A program made the translations under genes and the position numbers. A stretch of DNA of 64,000 nt from Eucommia ulmoides (lineage: Eukaryota; Streptophyta; Magnoliopsida; Garryales; Eucommiaceae), in contig CM028325.1 of NCBI GenBank assembly GCA_016647705.1, forward strand, positions 32,468,474 to 32,532,473, given 5' to 3'. Below, one piece after another: positions 48,776 through 60,100 of this stretch. The notes under the pieces were generated by a model. The model searched no databases. It was not told the origin of the DNA and saw nothing but the letters and a program-made list of their open reading frames with translations. The stretch's first letter is position 1. Each line of letters starts with the position of its first letter.

Positions 48776-49329
48776 TTATTTGAAATTTTATTTGGTTTAT
48801 GTTTGAATATTCTTTATTTTTAAAAAAGTTTATGTTTTTCAGGTGGAGACTTTATTGTACAAATACATTCCATTCTTGATTTATTCCAACACTAATCAAA
48901 CATTGGAATGAGAATGATAATTCTAATACCATATCTAATCCCTTTTGTCACCAGATATAAGAATGTTAACGACCATTCCATTCCATTACATACTAATTCC
49001 AAGGCTATTGTCATTCTATTCCATTCTAGCATACCAATCATAGTGTAAGCGTTTTCCAACTCTCAAGTAATGTACTGAGAAGTAGTATTGCATGCACTTC
49101 ATCTTCTACAACAAATCATAGTAATCAACTGATTAATAAGATCTTGAAATTATTCATGTGATCAACTATGATTTTTCCATCTTTATAGGTCAAGTGAATA
49201 ATTCTCTTAATCAAATTATGCTTATTCAATCTAGTTTTTCTCTTGTAAAAGTGCTCTAATTTTTTTTTTTTCACAATTCATCAACTTTGGTTTAATTAAT
49301 AATATGTTGGTACATACTCTGATCAATCC

Positions 49330-49525
49330 ACTAATGAGTATAACAACCTATTTTTCTAGGCATTATCTCCCATTGTTGATTACTTTTGTCATTTGGTTTA
49401 TTTGCATCACCTTTTAAAGGCAAATATAAATTCTTACGGTAAAAGATGTCCATCAATCTAGATTTTCGAATCCTGTAATTACCCGATGTCAATTTTACCA
49501 TGTCTCCACCACTATCTTGCATTTT
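49330..49525 (-). mobile_element. Outer copia: start of gag
   Basis: The - strand encodes MVKLTSGNYRIRKSRLMD followed by LYLPLKGD, which resembles the N-terminal UBN2-type copia gag (the NYxxWKxxMED motif). It lies next to the primer site and 5' LTR as expected. Confidence 0.7.
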
Positions 49526-49577
49526 AAATCATACAAATAAATGTTTTCCCAATAACTTAAAGCTCTTGATACCAATT

Positions 49578-50095
49578 TGTTGAGAAAAATGCCAATTAAT
49601 TAAATTTATTTCCTCTTTATGTTATTAAAATAGGATTATTGATTTCAACATGCACAAATATTTATCAAAATAAAGCAAGTAACAAATAAAGTAGGAGACA
49701 TAATTTTTGCGTAGAAAATCCCAAGGCAGAGAAAAATCACAAGAACGAAGTTTGATATCAACTTCCACTATCACAAAAATAATAGGATTACAATTATTTA
49801 CATTTTCAAGAGAAAAACTCTTAGATCACCATATAAACATCACCAAAAACAGTGCATTCAACAAGAAACGATAAATACAGGTTTAGATAGGAATACTAAA
49901 TCACCAATTAGAAAATGGTCACCAGAGATCAAGATGGATGGAAACAAAGTACTTGATGCTGAAAACAAACTCCAGAAATTTGAACTCAAACAAAATTCAA
50001 ATCGTCATCCGATCGTCAAGCTGAAGTTGTAATTTTCTCTCTTTTTCCTTTACTCTCTCTTTCTCTCTCTACTGTTCTATGTATTAAGAAAAAAA
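49578..50095 (-). mobile_element. Outer copia: first part of the split 5' LTR
   Basis: Starts TGTTGAGAAAAATGCC and follows the left LTR (30030 onward) to about TACTGTTCTATGTATTAAG, where the similarity stops. The rest of the LTR is found at 55051-55193. The summed length (about 661 bp) fits the intact 641 bp partner. Confidence 0.75.
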
Positions 50096-51183
50096 TATAA
50101 CAGCACTGAGCGAGGGGTCCCTTTTTAGTATAAAAACTACCAATTCAATCAACTAGGTTTTAATTGCATTGATCACTTCTTTTTCCATTTTGCAGACTAT
50201 TATACCTTTCTTTATTGAGATTTTAACTTCCTAATATGTGCAAATAAGGTTTAGTAACTTCTTAAATATATGCGACACTATAATTCACTTTTTATTACTT
50301 CTAAAAATATGGAAACAAATCTAGTGACTGTCAATCAAAAAAGTTGAACATGAAACATGCGATTTTATTATGAACCTATTGTTGAAAAAATTAATTTTTT
50401 TATATAATAATCATTGGGAAATCATCCTCTTTAAAATGAGATATTAATAATATTTTTTGGAGATGTGATTCGTATTTTAAGTAAATGTTACATGTAATAT
50501 CTTATAGTTTGTGTGACACTAATGTTGAATGTAACATTCAGTGATTGATATGTTTTTTTTTTTTTTAGTTCTAAATTGTGATACATGTGGACGTTATATA
50601 TAAGTATATAACATTAACATCACTAAATTCTGTATTCCCTGTGAATATTGAATATAACATTCAATATAATAGAAAATAACATTAATTAATGTTGATAATA
50701 GAATAAATTATATGCGTATTGAATGTAACATGATTTATTGATAAATGTGATTTTGATGTTAAATGTAACATATGAAAACTGAAATTTTAGAAGTATTATG
50801 TTAAATGTAACATGAAATGTGAAAATTAAAAATTCTGAAAGTACCATGTTAAATGTAACATGAGAAAACTAAAACTAATGGAAAAAAAAAATATTGAATT
50901 TGATATCGTTTTGTAAATCTTATTTAGACGAATCTGAATATATAATTATATTATGAAAACAATATGTACAATAATAGTTATTTTGATTTTAATAAAATGA
51001 TTTTGTTGAATATGGAAACCCTCACTGACTATAATCTTGCGAATGACAAATTTGTCCACTGAAAATAAGGGATTCCCGAATCTAGTATTAAATAGTGCAT
51101 ATAATCTGATTGATGGGAGTTTTTAGCCTAATCTAAATTACTTGGAATGTATTGGTAATAAGATGTTTAATATAGGCTTAAGT
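50096..51183. repeat. AT-rich repeat of the ATGTAACAT family
   Basis: The stretch 50450-51070 has many AATGTAACAT/ATGTTACATGTAA words and the ATATAATTATATTATG..GAATCTGAATA module also seen in the STE1 intron (12493-13695). It lies between the broken LTR and a TIR element. I see no gene. Confidence 0.5.
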
Positions 51184-51679
51184 GGTAATTTTGGTATAAT
51201 GACATGTTTCGTCCCTCACAAATGCAACCGATGCTCAATTGACTCCTTGTATTTGAAAATAGACACAATTGATCCCTAATATTTCATTTTCGTTTCAAAT
51301 TGACCATTCTATTAGGTCAATGTTAACGGTCAAAGTGTAAGTAAGAGTATTTTGGTCATTTCATGTTAAAAAATAAGAGTAATTTCATTCTTTTATTCAA
51401 ACTAATTTAATAGGATCTATTTGTAAATTATTTTGAATTTAGTGGCCAAAGTGCATTTTTTCTTTTTTCACAAATTCTCCCTGCACATTTCACACTTGAA
51501 GAATTTTGCCCACCACTGTCCCTCCATCTTCTATCACCATTAATCCAACTACCATTGCCGCCGCACAAATGGCAAACCGACACTTCCAAGACATATACAA
51601 AACCCCTCTCTCAATTCTCAATTTCCCTCTCTTTCTCTCTTCTCTCACAGATTCATTATGGTGTGTAAAAAAAAAAAAG

Positions 51680-54060
51680 TGCTGGCCCAGTGAGCTACCC
51701 AAGAGGGGGAGGGGTGAATTGGGTAGTAATAAAAATTATCAAATAAATAATACTTGAAAATTAATTTTATTCTAAATTAATTATTATATTTATAGTAGCG
51801 GATATGTGTTATCAAACTAGGTGCACACGAAAACAATTGAAAATAAATAAAGTAAAATAGCAGTACACCAAAAATTATACTGGTTTACCAAGCTACTCTT
51901 GGCTAATTCAGTCCTCTAAGCCCTATGGAGAATCGCACCCACTAATTATTATGATTCTTTTAATCAGGTAATAACCAAACCCTTACAAAATGATTATTTT
52001 TACAGGCTCATAATCAACATTTACAATATCTTTTCCACTGGCTAAGGAAGAACCACTATCTTTTCCCCAAACTCAAGATTAACCTAATTCTATTACAAGA
52101 AGAATCACAATCTAATTCTTTTTATACCTTAGGCTAAATAAGTATCCTTTTACCCGGTAAGGATTGAACCGTTACAAATTCACACAAAATTAATTCTAAT
52201 CATGATGAATTACGTCAATCTCTTTTCACGGAAAAAGAGTAACCTAATATTTTTATATACTAAGTAATGATCAAATCTCAATCTCTTTACAGGAAGATAT
52301 TGAAACCCGAAGTTACCCCTGATTAGATATTCCCAATAATATATAATCCCACACAACTTACCAATTACAAAATTGATAAGTTTTTTTTTCCATTCGGAGC
52401 TTCTATCATCTCAGATTAATTTGAACTCAATTAATGTTCCGATACTAGTGATAGAAAGTAAGAATTTCAAAATCTGATTTTAATGAAAGCAGGTAGCACA
52501 CAATTTAGCACGTAATCAAATTTTCACATGAAATCGTTTCAATATATTTTTTAAGCAACTTAAAGTTCAGAAAAACGATTTCAAATATCAAAATTCCAAG
52601 TAACAAATAATAATATCAAATATCAATTAAGAGCAAAGACTTTGAATAATCTCACCAAGATACTACCAAAATGAATGTAAATGAATCGCAGTGAAATACT
52701 ATATCGGTGACAGCAACAGAAAATTTCCCAAGAACAATTCTAAAGAAAAAATTCACAATACTCTCAATATGAATTCAAAATAATCACTCTTAGAAAACTC
52801 ATGAACTGAATAGCTCTTGAAAATTGATTGATTGAGATCACTCATAAGTGAAAAATGCAGGTCTACTTATAAGAATTTAAAACAAGCTCTCCAACGGCTA
52901 GTTTCTACTTGTCATGACACTTAATTACTCTTATAGACCCTTTATATCGATATGACACAATCTTGCTTCAATTCACTCGATTATAACTTTTAAAACATTC
53001 AATTTAATACCTCAAATATTTCTCAATCTCAATAATATAAGATAGAAAGAATTAAATGTATCAATTTGAGAAATAATCAAATTATATGAACCATATCTAT
53101 AAGGATATCAAAATATCAATCACATATTTCAAATGACATCAAATCCGTAAGATATCTCTAAGATCATAACCATAAAACGGCTAATAAATGCTATTTTTTG
53201 ATTAATTCCACGAAATTCTCTAAACCTGAAACCAAACCATCGGTTGATTGATCAAAATCATAAGTCGACCGATCGATTCAGGTTGTAGCCCAAGCCAAAA
53301 AGTTCTCGCTAGTCGGTCAACCTAAATTCTATGTTCTGTCGACCGATCGATTCCAGATGCTCCCCAGGCCAATTTTCAGCTATGGTCGGTTGAACGATTA
53401 TCTTAGGTCTGTCGACCGATCGATAGAGAGAGTTCAAGTATTGGCCTTAGGTCGACCGATCCCTCATGATCTGTCGACCGATCAATTCAGAGAGTTCAGA
53501 TTTTGACCTAGGTCGACCGATTTCTTTTCAGTCGGTTGACCGATCGATCTAGAGACTGCACCATTCCTAGCCACTTCTTCATCGGTTGACCGATCCTCAT
53601 TGGTCGGTTGACCTATCCTGCTGGACCACTTCTTCCTCAATTAATTTTAACTCTGATCTTCAATGTTTTTGTCATTTTAACAGATTTCTTTTCTCGGTTA
53701 ACTTAATTAACACTTTAAATCAATTTTAATTACTAATATTTCTTAAATCAATATTTCTTCTTCAATTTCATAGAGGAGCAAATATGTTTAATTAATTAAG
53801 ATCCTAATAAACACACATAAATATAAATTCAATTTTTGTGTCGTGTGTGATCCTAATTGAGATATATTAAGAGTAAAAAATTAACCTGAGTTGTTTTCTC
53901 TTAAATTCTTCAAAGTCTTCAGTCTTTTAATACTCGTCTCTTTGTCAGTTTCTTTGCATCTTTAACTATTTCTTCATGATACTATCTTCAATGGAACTCT
54001 TACACTGAAACGCTCAATAAACTTGTTAGTTCCACAAAAAATATCAACATTTAATTATCT
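51680..54060. mobile_element. Non-coding repeat element inside the TIR element
   Basis: Starts near CTACCCAAGAGGGGGAGGGG (a word I know from high-copy plant repeats of uncertain class) and ends near AAAATCTTAAGATCAAC. The interior is AT-rich and without coding capacity, with a stretch of GTCGACCGATCGAT-type motifs at 53235-53625. The sequence before and after it belongs to the gene-fragment region of the host TIR element. Exact ends were not determined. Confidence 0.5.
53235..53625. repeat. Array of GTCGACCGATCGAT / TCGGTTGACCGAT motifs
   Basis: About a dozen copies of GTCGACCGATC or its variant TCGGTTGACCGATC, 20-50 bp apart, are joined by AGAGAGTTCA-like and CCTAGG-like spacers. The motif core is partly palindromic. 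No coding frame is associated. Confidence 0.85.
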
Positions 54061-54149
54061 ATCAAAATCTTAAGATCAACAAAGCTTCCGATCTGTAGAT
54101 CCGAAGCTCTAAGATCCAACCCACCGCCGATCTACAAATCCGAAGCTCA

Positions 54150-54290
54150 GGGGATGAACGAAGGCGGTGGTTTCCGCAGTGGTCTCTATGAAGATGGTGA
54201 CGGTTACGATGGTGGTAATGGATATGGTGGAAGTGGGTACGGATTGGATGTTGCGATGGTGGAGGATACGGAGATGGTAGTATTTTTGTG
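54150..54290 (+). pseudogene. Glycine-rich coding-like fragment
   Basis: The + strand reads MNEGGGFRSGLYEDGDGYDG, then more Gly/Tyr/Asp, in an open frame without a clear start or end context. It sits beside the ribosomal protein L27 fragment inside the TIR element. It could be a captured piece of a glycine-rich protein gene. Simple-sequence chance is the alternative. Confidence 0.35.
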
Positions 54291-54338
54291 CGTCGGTTGT
54301 GTCTCGTGTTCTCTTATCTTTCACTAGTGGCAGCAAAA

Positions 54339-54550
54339 ATGTTGAAGTTCCATAAGCCGAACAAGGCCGTGATCCTCCTGTAGGACCTATATGCAGGCCG
54401 TAAAGTGGTTATCGTCCGATCCTTCGATGACGACACCCGCGACTGCCCCTACGACCACTGCCTGGTTGCTGGCATCGCCAAGTACTTGTCAAAAGGTGAT
54501 TCGCAAGGACTCTCCCAAGAAGACGGTGAAGAAGTCGTGTGTGAAGGCCT
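54339..54550 (+). pseudogene. 60S ribosomal protein L27 (eL27) gene fragment
   Basis: The + strand encodes MLKFHKPNKAVILL and, after an in-frame stop, [35 protein letters not shown], then in the next frame [14 protein letters not shown]. This is the N-terminal 60% or so of plant eL27. There is an in-frame TAG where a Gln codon is expected and a one-base insertion after the SK of YLSK; the C-terminal part is missing. No intron interrupts it. It is enclosed by the inverted repeats of the element at 51184-55033, so it was probably captured or retroposed. Confidence 0.85.
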
Positions 54551-55050
54551 TAATTAATGATGACTTAGTTTTTGATGAATTTTATTTTCAAGTTAGATGT
54601 TTTGTTTGATAGTTTGCTTAAATTTGGTTTTGAATTGAAATAGGTATTGTGATAGAGAGGAGTGGGTTTGGGTAGAGAGAGAGAGGAGATGGAAAAAGAG
54701 AGAGATATATAGAGAGAGATCGGAGATGGTGGTGGTCGACAGTGATGTGGTGGTGAGTGAGGAAGTAGCCTTTGTGTGGGTTGAGGAAGAGGATGAAGAA
54801 TAGTGCCCAAAATATACATTTGACCCTTAAGTTTTAGATAGAAAACAAACTGACCTCAATTAAATTTTTTAAAGGGTATAAATGTAATTCAATAATAATT
54901 AACAAAAAACTTAACTGAGAGGCTAATTTGAAACGAAAATAAAATATTAGGAATTAAATGTGTCTATTTCTAAATATGAGGGACCACTTCATTTGTGTGG
55001 AACCAAAAAGATCACTATCCCTGTAATTTTTCCAAAAAAATAATAATTGA

Positions 55051-55193
55051 TGTTGCTTTCCTTTTTATTAGCCTATTCCCACAGGCTTCAAGAAGTAGCC
55101 CTAGTAGGCCTCTTCAATTTTTATTTGTTTTCTTTTATTAAGCCCCAGTGGGCTTCGGTTAGGTCCACCCATATGGGTTGGACCTACCCAACA
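55051..55193 (-). mobile_element. Outer copia: remaining part of the split 5' LTR
   Basis: TGTTGCTTTCC through CACAGGCTTCAAGAAGTAGC, GGTTAGGTCCACCCA and CTACCCAACA follows the last 140 bases of the left LTR (30535-30670). It ends in CA. Confidence 0.75.
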
Positions 55194-55224
55194 TTCTCTA
55201 ACCGTATTTGGTTGTATGTTCCTT

Positions 55225-57113
55225 TTAATAAACAAGGTTGGACTTTGTCAGTAACTCGTATATATTGTTACGAAACATTTTTAGGGTGTCCTGTTGAGTT
55301 GTGTCTCAATTGAGTGGTGTATTACTTGGAATCCTTACAAAGTAGAAATTTCTAGTTTGAAATCAAACCTGCCACACTAGTCCAATAAAAATTAAGAATT
55401 GCAATTATAAAAGGATATTATCCATTTATCATGGAATTGAAGTCTCAAAATTGAAATTAGAAATGAAAGAGGTAGAAATTTGAAAATTTAGGTGCGTTCA
55501 TTTCTAACTTTTATTATGAGGCTCTAATTACTTACAACCGAACCCTAAGTGAATTTGCTCTAATTATGAATCGGATTTAGGGTATTATTTGAAAACATTC
55601 GATAAAGTGATGAAAATTTGTAAATTAAAATTGGATTTAGGGTATTGTTTGAAAACATTCGATAAAGTGATGACAATTTGTAAGTGTTGAATTCTAAATA
55701 TTAAAATTATAAGTGTTGAATATATTAAGTACATATATGTTTTAATATTTTTAATTTTAAAAAAATTATATTTTTACAATTTTTTGTGTCTCAAATAATT
55801 GTTACAACTTCATTTTTCTAAAACATCTCTCTCCATAACTTTTAGTTTCTATTTTTTTTTTTCTTCGATTTACAACTTACTCCATCTATAATTATTTGTA
55901 TTTAATTTTTTCTTTTGCAAAATATGATTTTGATGTTGATTGGTAATTGTGGTAGATAAATATTTAATGGTTTAAGTGAGAAATGCTAAAAAAAAATAAA
56001 ATAAGAGACTCACACATTACTTAAAATTTAGAATCATTTTTAAGTAATACTTATATTTTAAATGGTTTCTTCATTTTTTTCATTGAACACGCTTAATTTG
56101 AATTTGATAAGTATTTAATGAATTCAATTTTAAATGTTGAATTGTGTTATCAAACAGACCAATTTGTATCTAATTATTAGGATATGCTGAAATTAAATTC
56201 GGTTCAATATTTATTTAGTGGTTTTTGGGTTTACATAGTCAAATTTAAAATAACGAGTAAATGATGTGCTGTGTAGGTAAGTACTTGCAGATGTGTTGGA
56301 ATTACATCAAGAAGGTGTAGGTGCAATGAAGATGAAATATCAAAAGTGAGATAACGTCTTGATTACTCCTATTATTTATTTATTTCCTAATTATCCATCA
56401 AATTTAACAGCTTTACTGGTCGCCAAGCCATTGAAAGTAATCAATGCCAAAATGTCGCCAGCACGGCAGAGCCACAACCACCACCTGCATAAGCAGTTCC
56501 CTGTAATAGCTGTCTTTCGATATCTTGGGCCTCTCCGAAGGTTCTGTCTTCAATCGGCGTTGAAGACACGATCAACTTGTACTTGACAATGATCTCTTTT
56601 CTCTTCTCTGGAGAATCTCCCTACGCATCATGCCAATCCTTTCGCTAGATCAATTAAGGATCGAACGGTAAGTAATCAAGATTTTTACATACTTTTCATT
56701 ATAGACGATGATCCTATTTATACAAGAGTTATGTCGTAATTGTTTCTAAATTACAGATTTATAACTGGTATGAAATAATTCCTAAGTACCTCAAATATAG
56801 ATTAATTTGTAACTGATATGAAATGAATATTATTTTGTAATTTATCTGAAATGAAGAGAGGTTTAATACGAACAAGGTTGGTACGAACAAGGTTAGAGAC
56901 GATCCTCTTACATACAGTTCTGTTCATATTGTTCTTACAATTTATTAATCAGCTTTTCTCACGTGATAAGTTCAAATTTCCTAAGGATTGAAGCTTTGGC
57001 AAAGAAGTTACACCCTTCCACTTTTCGTGTTTCTTATGAATTAGACCTTCTGAAAACAACAATAAATAGATTTTTATAGGGAGAAAGGATTAACAGTCTT
57101 CTATTCTACATCT
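55225..57113. repeat. Downstream flank of the live LRK10-like kinase; duplicate of 25925-26770
   Basis: Collinear with 25925-26770 apart from a stretch of about 450 bp (56450-56910) found only here. A 60 bp tandem duplication (GGATTTAGGGTATTRTTTGA in each copy) lies at 55570-55680. No gene is accepted in it; short frames such as that at 56359 lack support. Confidence 0.7.
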
Positions 57114-60100
57114 TTATGGAACATCTTCTGATAAAAAAGTGGAAGTCTCTCTAAACGAAGTTTTTGGATAAAATAAGGTTGGCCTTGGTGGAATTTGAAG
57201 GGACTGAAAGCTACCTTCCAACATCTCCAATACCTTACTTATCGACGGTCTATCTGAAGGATTTGTTTGGATGCACCATAAACTCACCAAAACCATTTTT
57301 TTCACGGTTTCCGCTTGATCTTCTTCAATCTCAACTCTTTCATCTCTCAAATTTTCCCCAAATTCGATATACTTATAGGTCCAATCCAGAAAATACATTT
57401 CACTTGTAGTCGTGGATCCCTCTCTGAAATTGATTATGTTTTTCGCTCCCACCATTTCTAGCACCATCATTCCGTAGCTGTAGACATCAGATTTGTGGGA
57501 AACTCCTCCCAAATTCCTTAAGAACACTTCGGGTGCAATGTATCCAATCGTTCCTCTTGCATCCAACATTGATAAAATACTCTCCTTCCCCTGACAAAGC
57601 TTAGCAAGCCCGAAATCCGCAATTTTAGGGCAAAAATCTTGGTCGAGGAGAATATTTTGGGGTTTGATGTCGAAATGAACGATCCTCGTGTTGCAACCTC
57701 GGTGTAGATACTCCAAACCACGTGCAATTCCAACCGAAATCTCATACAATGTTTTCCAATGTAATGGAGGACTTTTGTCTTGAGGTCCGTTGCTGTATAT
57801 GAACTTGTCTAAGGATCCGTTTGGCATGAACTCGTAGATTAAAGCTCTTTTTGTCCCCTTATAACAGAATCCCAGTAGAGTAACGACATTGACATGAGAA
57901 GTTCTGCTAATGCTGGCAACTTCATTGATGAATTCCTCTCCGTTTCGCTTTGTTTCACTCAAAATCTTGGCCGCGACGAGACGGCCGTCTGGTAGTTTTC
58001 CTTTGAAAACACTGCCGAATCCTCCTTGGCCTAGTTTTTCCGAGAACAAATTTGTCATTTTCCTGATTTCTTGGAAATTGTAACGTTTTGGGGCGAGAGA
58101 TCCATAGCTCCTTATTAGGTCTTCAACGTTTTCATCACGTGTGTTTTTATGCTTCCAGTGGGCCATTGCTCTAAATGATGAGCTTTGTCTTCTGAAATAG
58201 CTGAATATAGCTAGTGTGATTATTATAGTCCCAAGTGCGCCAACTGATATGCCTGCATTTAGAAAGGTTAGAGACTGGTCAGTGGTCGAAATGTCGACGA
58301 ATCAATTATAAAAACGTGATATGTGCAGTATAATGTTTGGGCAGTATACCTATGGCGACTCTTCTGACTCTTCTCGCAGTATTGGTAGGTCCTGTAAGAA
58401 GATAACGTTGAGTTAGTCGTTCTTAATGGAAAAAATAACCAAAATTATGACCCAAAACTTGCATATAATGGTTGAAACTGTTACATGATCACATATCCCT
58501 TGTGTTACGTTATTTTAACCTATATGTAAGTTTAGAGACAATCCTATCTTACAAGATGTCTTTCGAGAGTGAGTGAGATCAATTTGATTTCTATGTCGTG
58601 TCAGAGTCAGACCTTTTGTTTGATATTAGACGTGCTGATCCCACATCAATGTTGGGACCCCGATATTGGTTCGCAGTGATTTGTCAAAGTTTACTCTGCG
58701 CGTGAAAGGGGTGTTGAATTTCACATTGATATTGGGCTCACTAATATCTATTCGTAATAGTTTGACAAAGTCTATCATGCGTGTGAGGGGACATGTTGAA
58801 TCCCATCCTGCACATGAGGGGGCGTGTTGAATCCCGCATCGTTTATGTTGATATATTAGGGGGTTTTCGAGATCTTGATTTGTTGTTCGTTGGCGTTTTG
58901 AGTGAACGTTCATGTGGTTTGATGAAATATTCACACCGATTTGAGTTTTGTTGATCTTATTATTTTATTTTATTTTTATTTCCGGTGATTTTTTTGAATA
59001 TTCATACCAACATAAATGAAAATTTGTTCACATATAGAACAATTAACATTCACAACAACAGATCAAAACTAAAATGTATTAAAATGTTTAAAAATAGGAG
59101 ATTAAAAATGTGAATGTTCAAGTTTTGATTTTTTTTTTTTTTACAAAATGACATTATACGTAAATAATGAAAAAATGTGGTCAAATAACATATGACTATT
59201 TTTTAAAAATCTGTTAAAAACTTCATTATAATAGTTGGGAGTACATTTTCTGATTTATATATCTCTTAAGAACTATATAATAATTTTTCCTTGTTTATAT
59301 TCTAGTTGGGAAAATTTTGAGAAGTCTTAGGTCCTAACTACGTGTCACCAGCCACGTGTTTGGTACGTGGTGCCCAAGCAGACTTTACAACCAGTGAACT
59401 ACAGAAGAGAGCGTGGATGAGCAAACAAACACTCGAGGAGTTCTACCCCAGATTTGATGACGACACTTACTACCTAAGCCAGAGGTTGGACATCCATCAC
59501 CTTAGCTCAAGGCACAGTCTGAGAATTGTTATTTTACAAACCCGTGCATGATTACTGCCCTAGAGACATGCTCTACTTTTCTATTTGGGAATCGTTACGG
59601 GGACCTTATAAATATCTTGAAGGAGTGGTTACAATTATGAAATAACGGTCCGTTACTCCCATGTCCCACCCAATCCGCAACATTGGATTGACCAACGTGT
59701 ATGGAAGACTTGTCAAAGAAGTTTTCCATTTTCTATATATACTACGAGGGTGTCTAACCAAGTACGGATACTTTTCGCAGCAGCTCTACTAAATTTGGTT
59801 TCATAACTCAATTTTGATTCTCACACCAGAAATACAACGTCGACGGACCTGCTCGCCGTGCATTATTTTGCAATGCATTCCCAATCATCTAATTTTTAGC
59901 ATCATCATATTCTATTCATATCTCAAGGTTTATAGTTTAGTGTGTATCTAATTTATTTCCTATATGAAAGGTCTAGAGTTCCAACCCATTGTAACAAAAA
60001 AAAAAAAAAAAAAAAAAAAACATACAAAAAATTATAATATAAGTCCAAGTCAATGCATTATACATATTGAAAAAGTCCAAGCTTGCAAATCGATTCCACA

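Larger units (their letters stand above)
34088..49040. mobile_element. hAT-like DNA element or large MITE, split by the inner copia
   Basis: The left piece (about 34088-34123) reads TTGCATTTGGTACACGGGAT. The right piece (48155 to about 49040) closes with ATTCTAGCATACCAATCATA. The ends are imperfect inverted repeats with GGAATGATCATTC-type subterminal words common in plant MITEs. The interior holds a poly-T run, a pyrimidine-rich stretch and TC/AC microsatellites, and no transposase. Outer copia sequence resumes on both sides. Exact ends and duplication are uncertain. Confidence 0.55.
51184..55033. mobile_element. TIR DNA element carrying host gene fragments (Pack-type)
   Basis: The left end (TTTCGTCCCTCACAAATG, AAATAGACACAATTGATCCC, TTTCATTTTCGTTTCAAATT) is repeated in inverted form at the right end (TTTGAAACGAAAATAAAATA, AATGTGTCTATTTC, GAGGGACCACTTCATTTGTG). 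This gives diverged inverted repeats of about 110 bp. Between them are a ribosomal protein L27 fragment (54339-54550), a glycine-rich coding-like piece (54150-54290) and a large secondary insertion (about 51680-54060). No transposase was seen. The GTCCCT-type ends resemble Mutator-like MITEs, but the superfamily is uncertain. Confidence 0.65.
30030..55193 (-). mobile_element. Outer Ty1/copia fossil (Tork/Tnt1-like), heavily interrupted
   Basis: The - strand carries, in order, a split 5' LTR (49578-50095 plus 55051-55193), a primer site beside it (GCTCTTGATACCA read on +), a gag start (about 49330-49520), protease/GAG-preintegrase and further pol remnants (about 33800 down to 31000), and the 3' LTR (30030-30670). 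RT-end words such as TRPDISHAVGDISRFLSNPG support a Tork-like copia. The LTRs differ at roughly 15% of positions by eye, so it is the oldest element of the nest. It is broken in very many places. A DNA element inserted at about 34088, and later elements stretch it to 25 kb. No convincing target-site duplication was found. Confidence 0.8.

Noticed and set aside
48582-48823. Arg/Glu-rich and Phe-rich frames near 48600-48800
   Set aside because: They are pure microsatellite translations (TC, AC, CTT, poly-T).
54391-54609. 72-aa + strand frame near the L27 fragment
   Set aside because: It is a shadow frame of the L27 pseudogene, reading only the final KKTVKKS part in the L27 frame.
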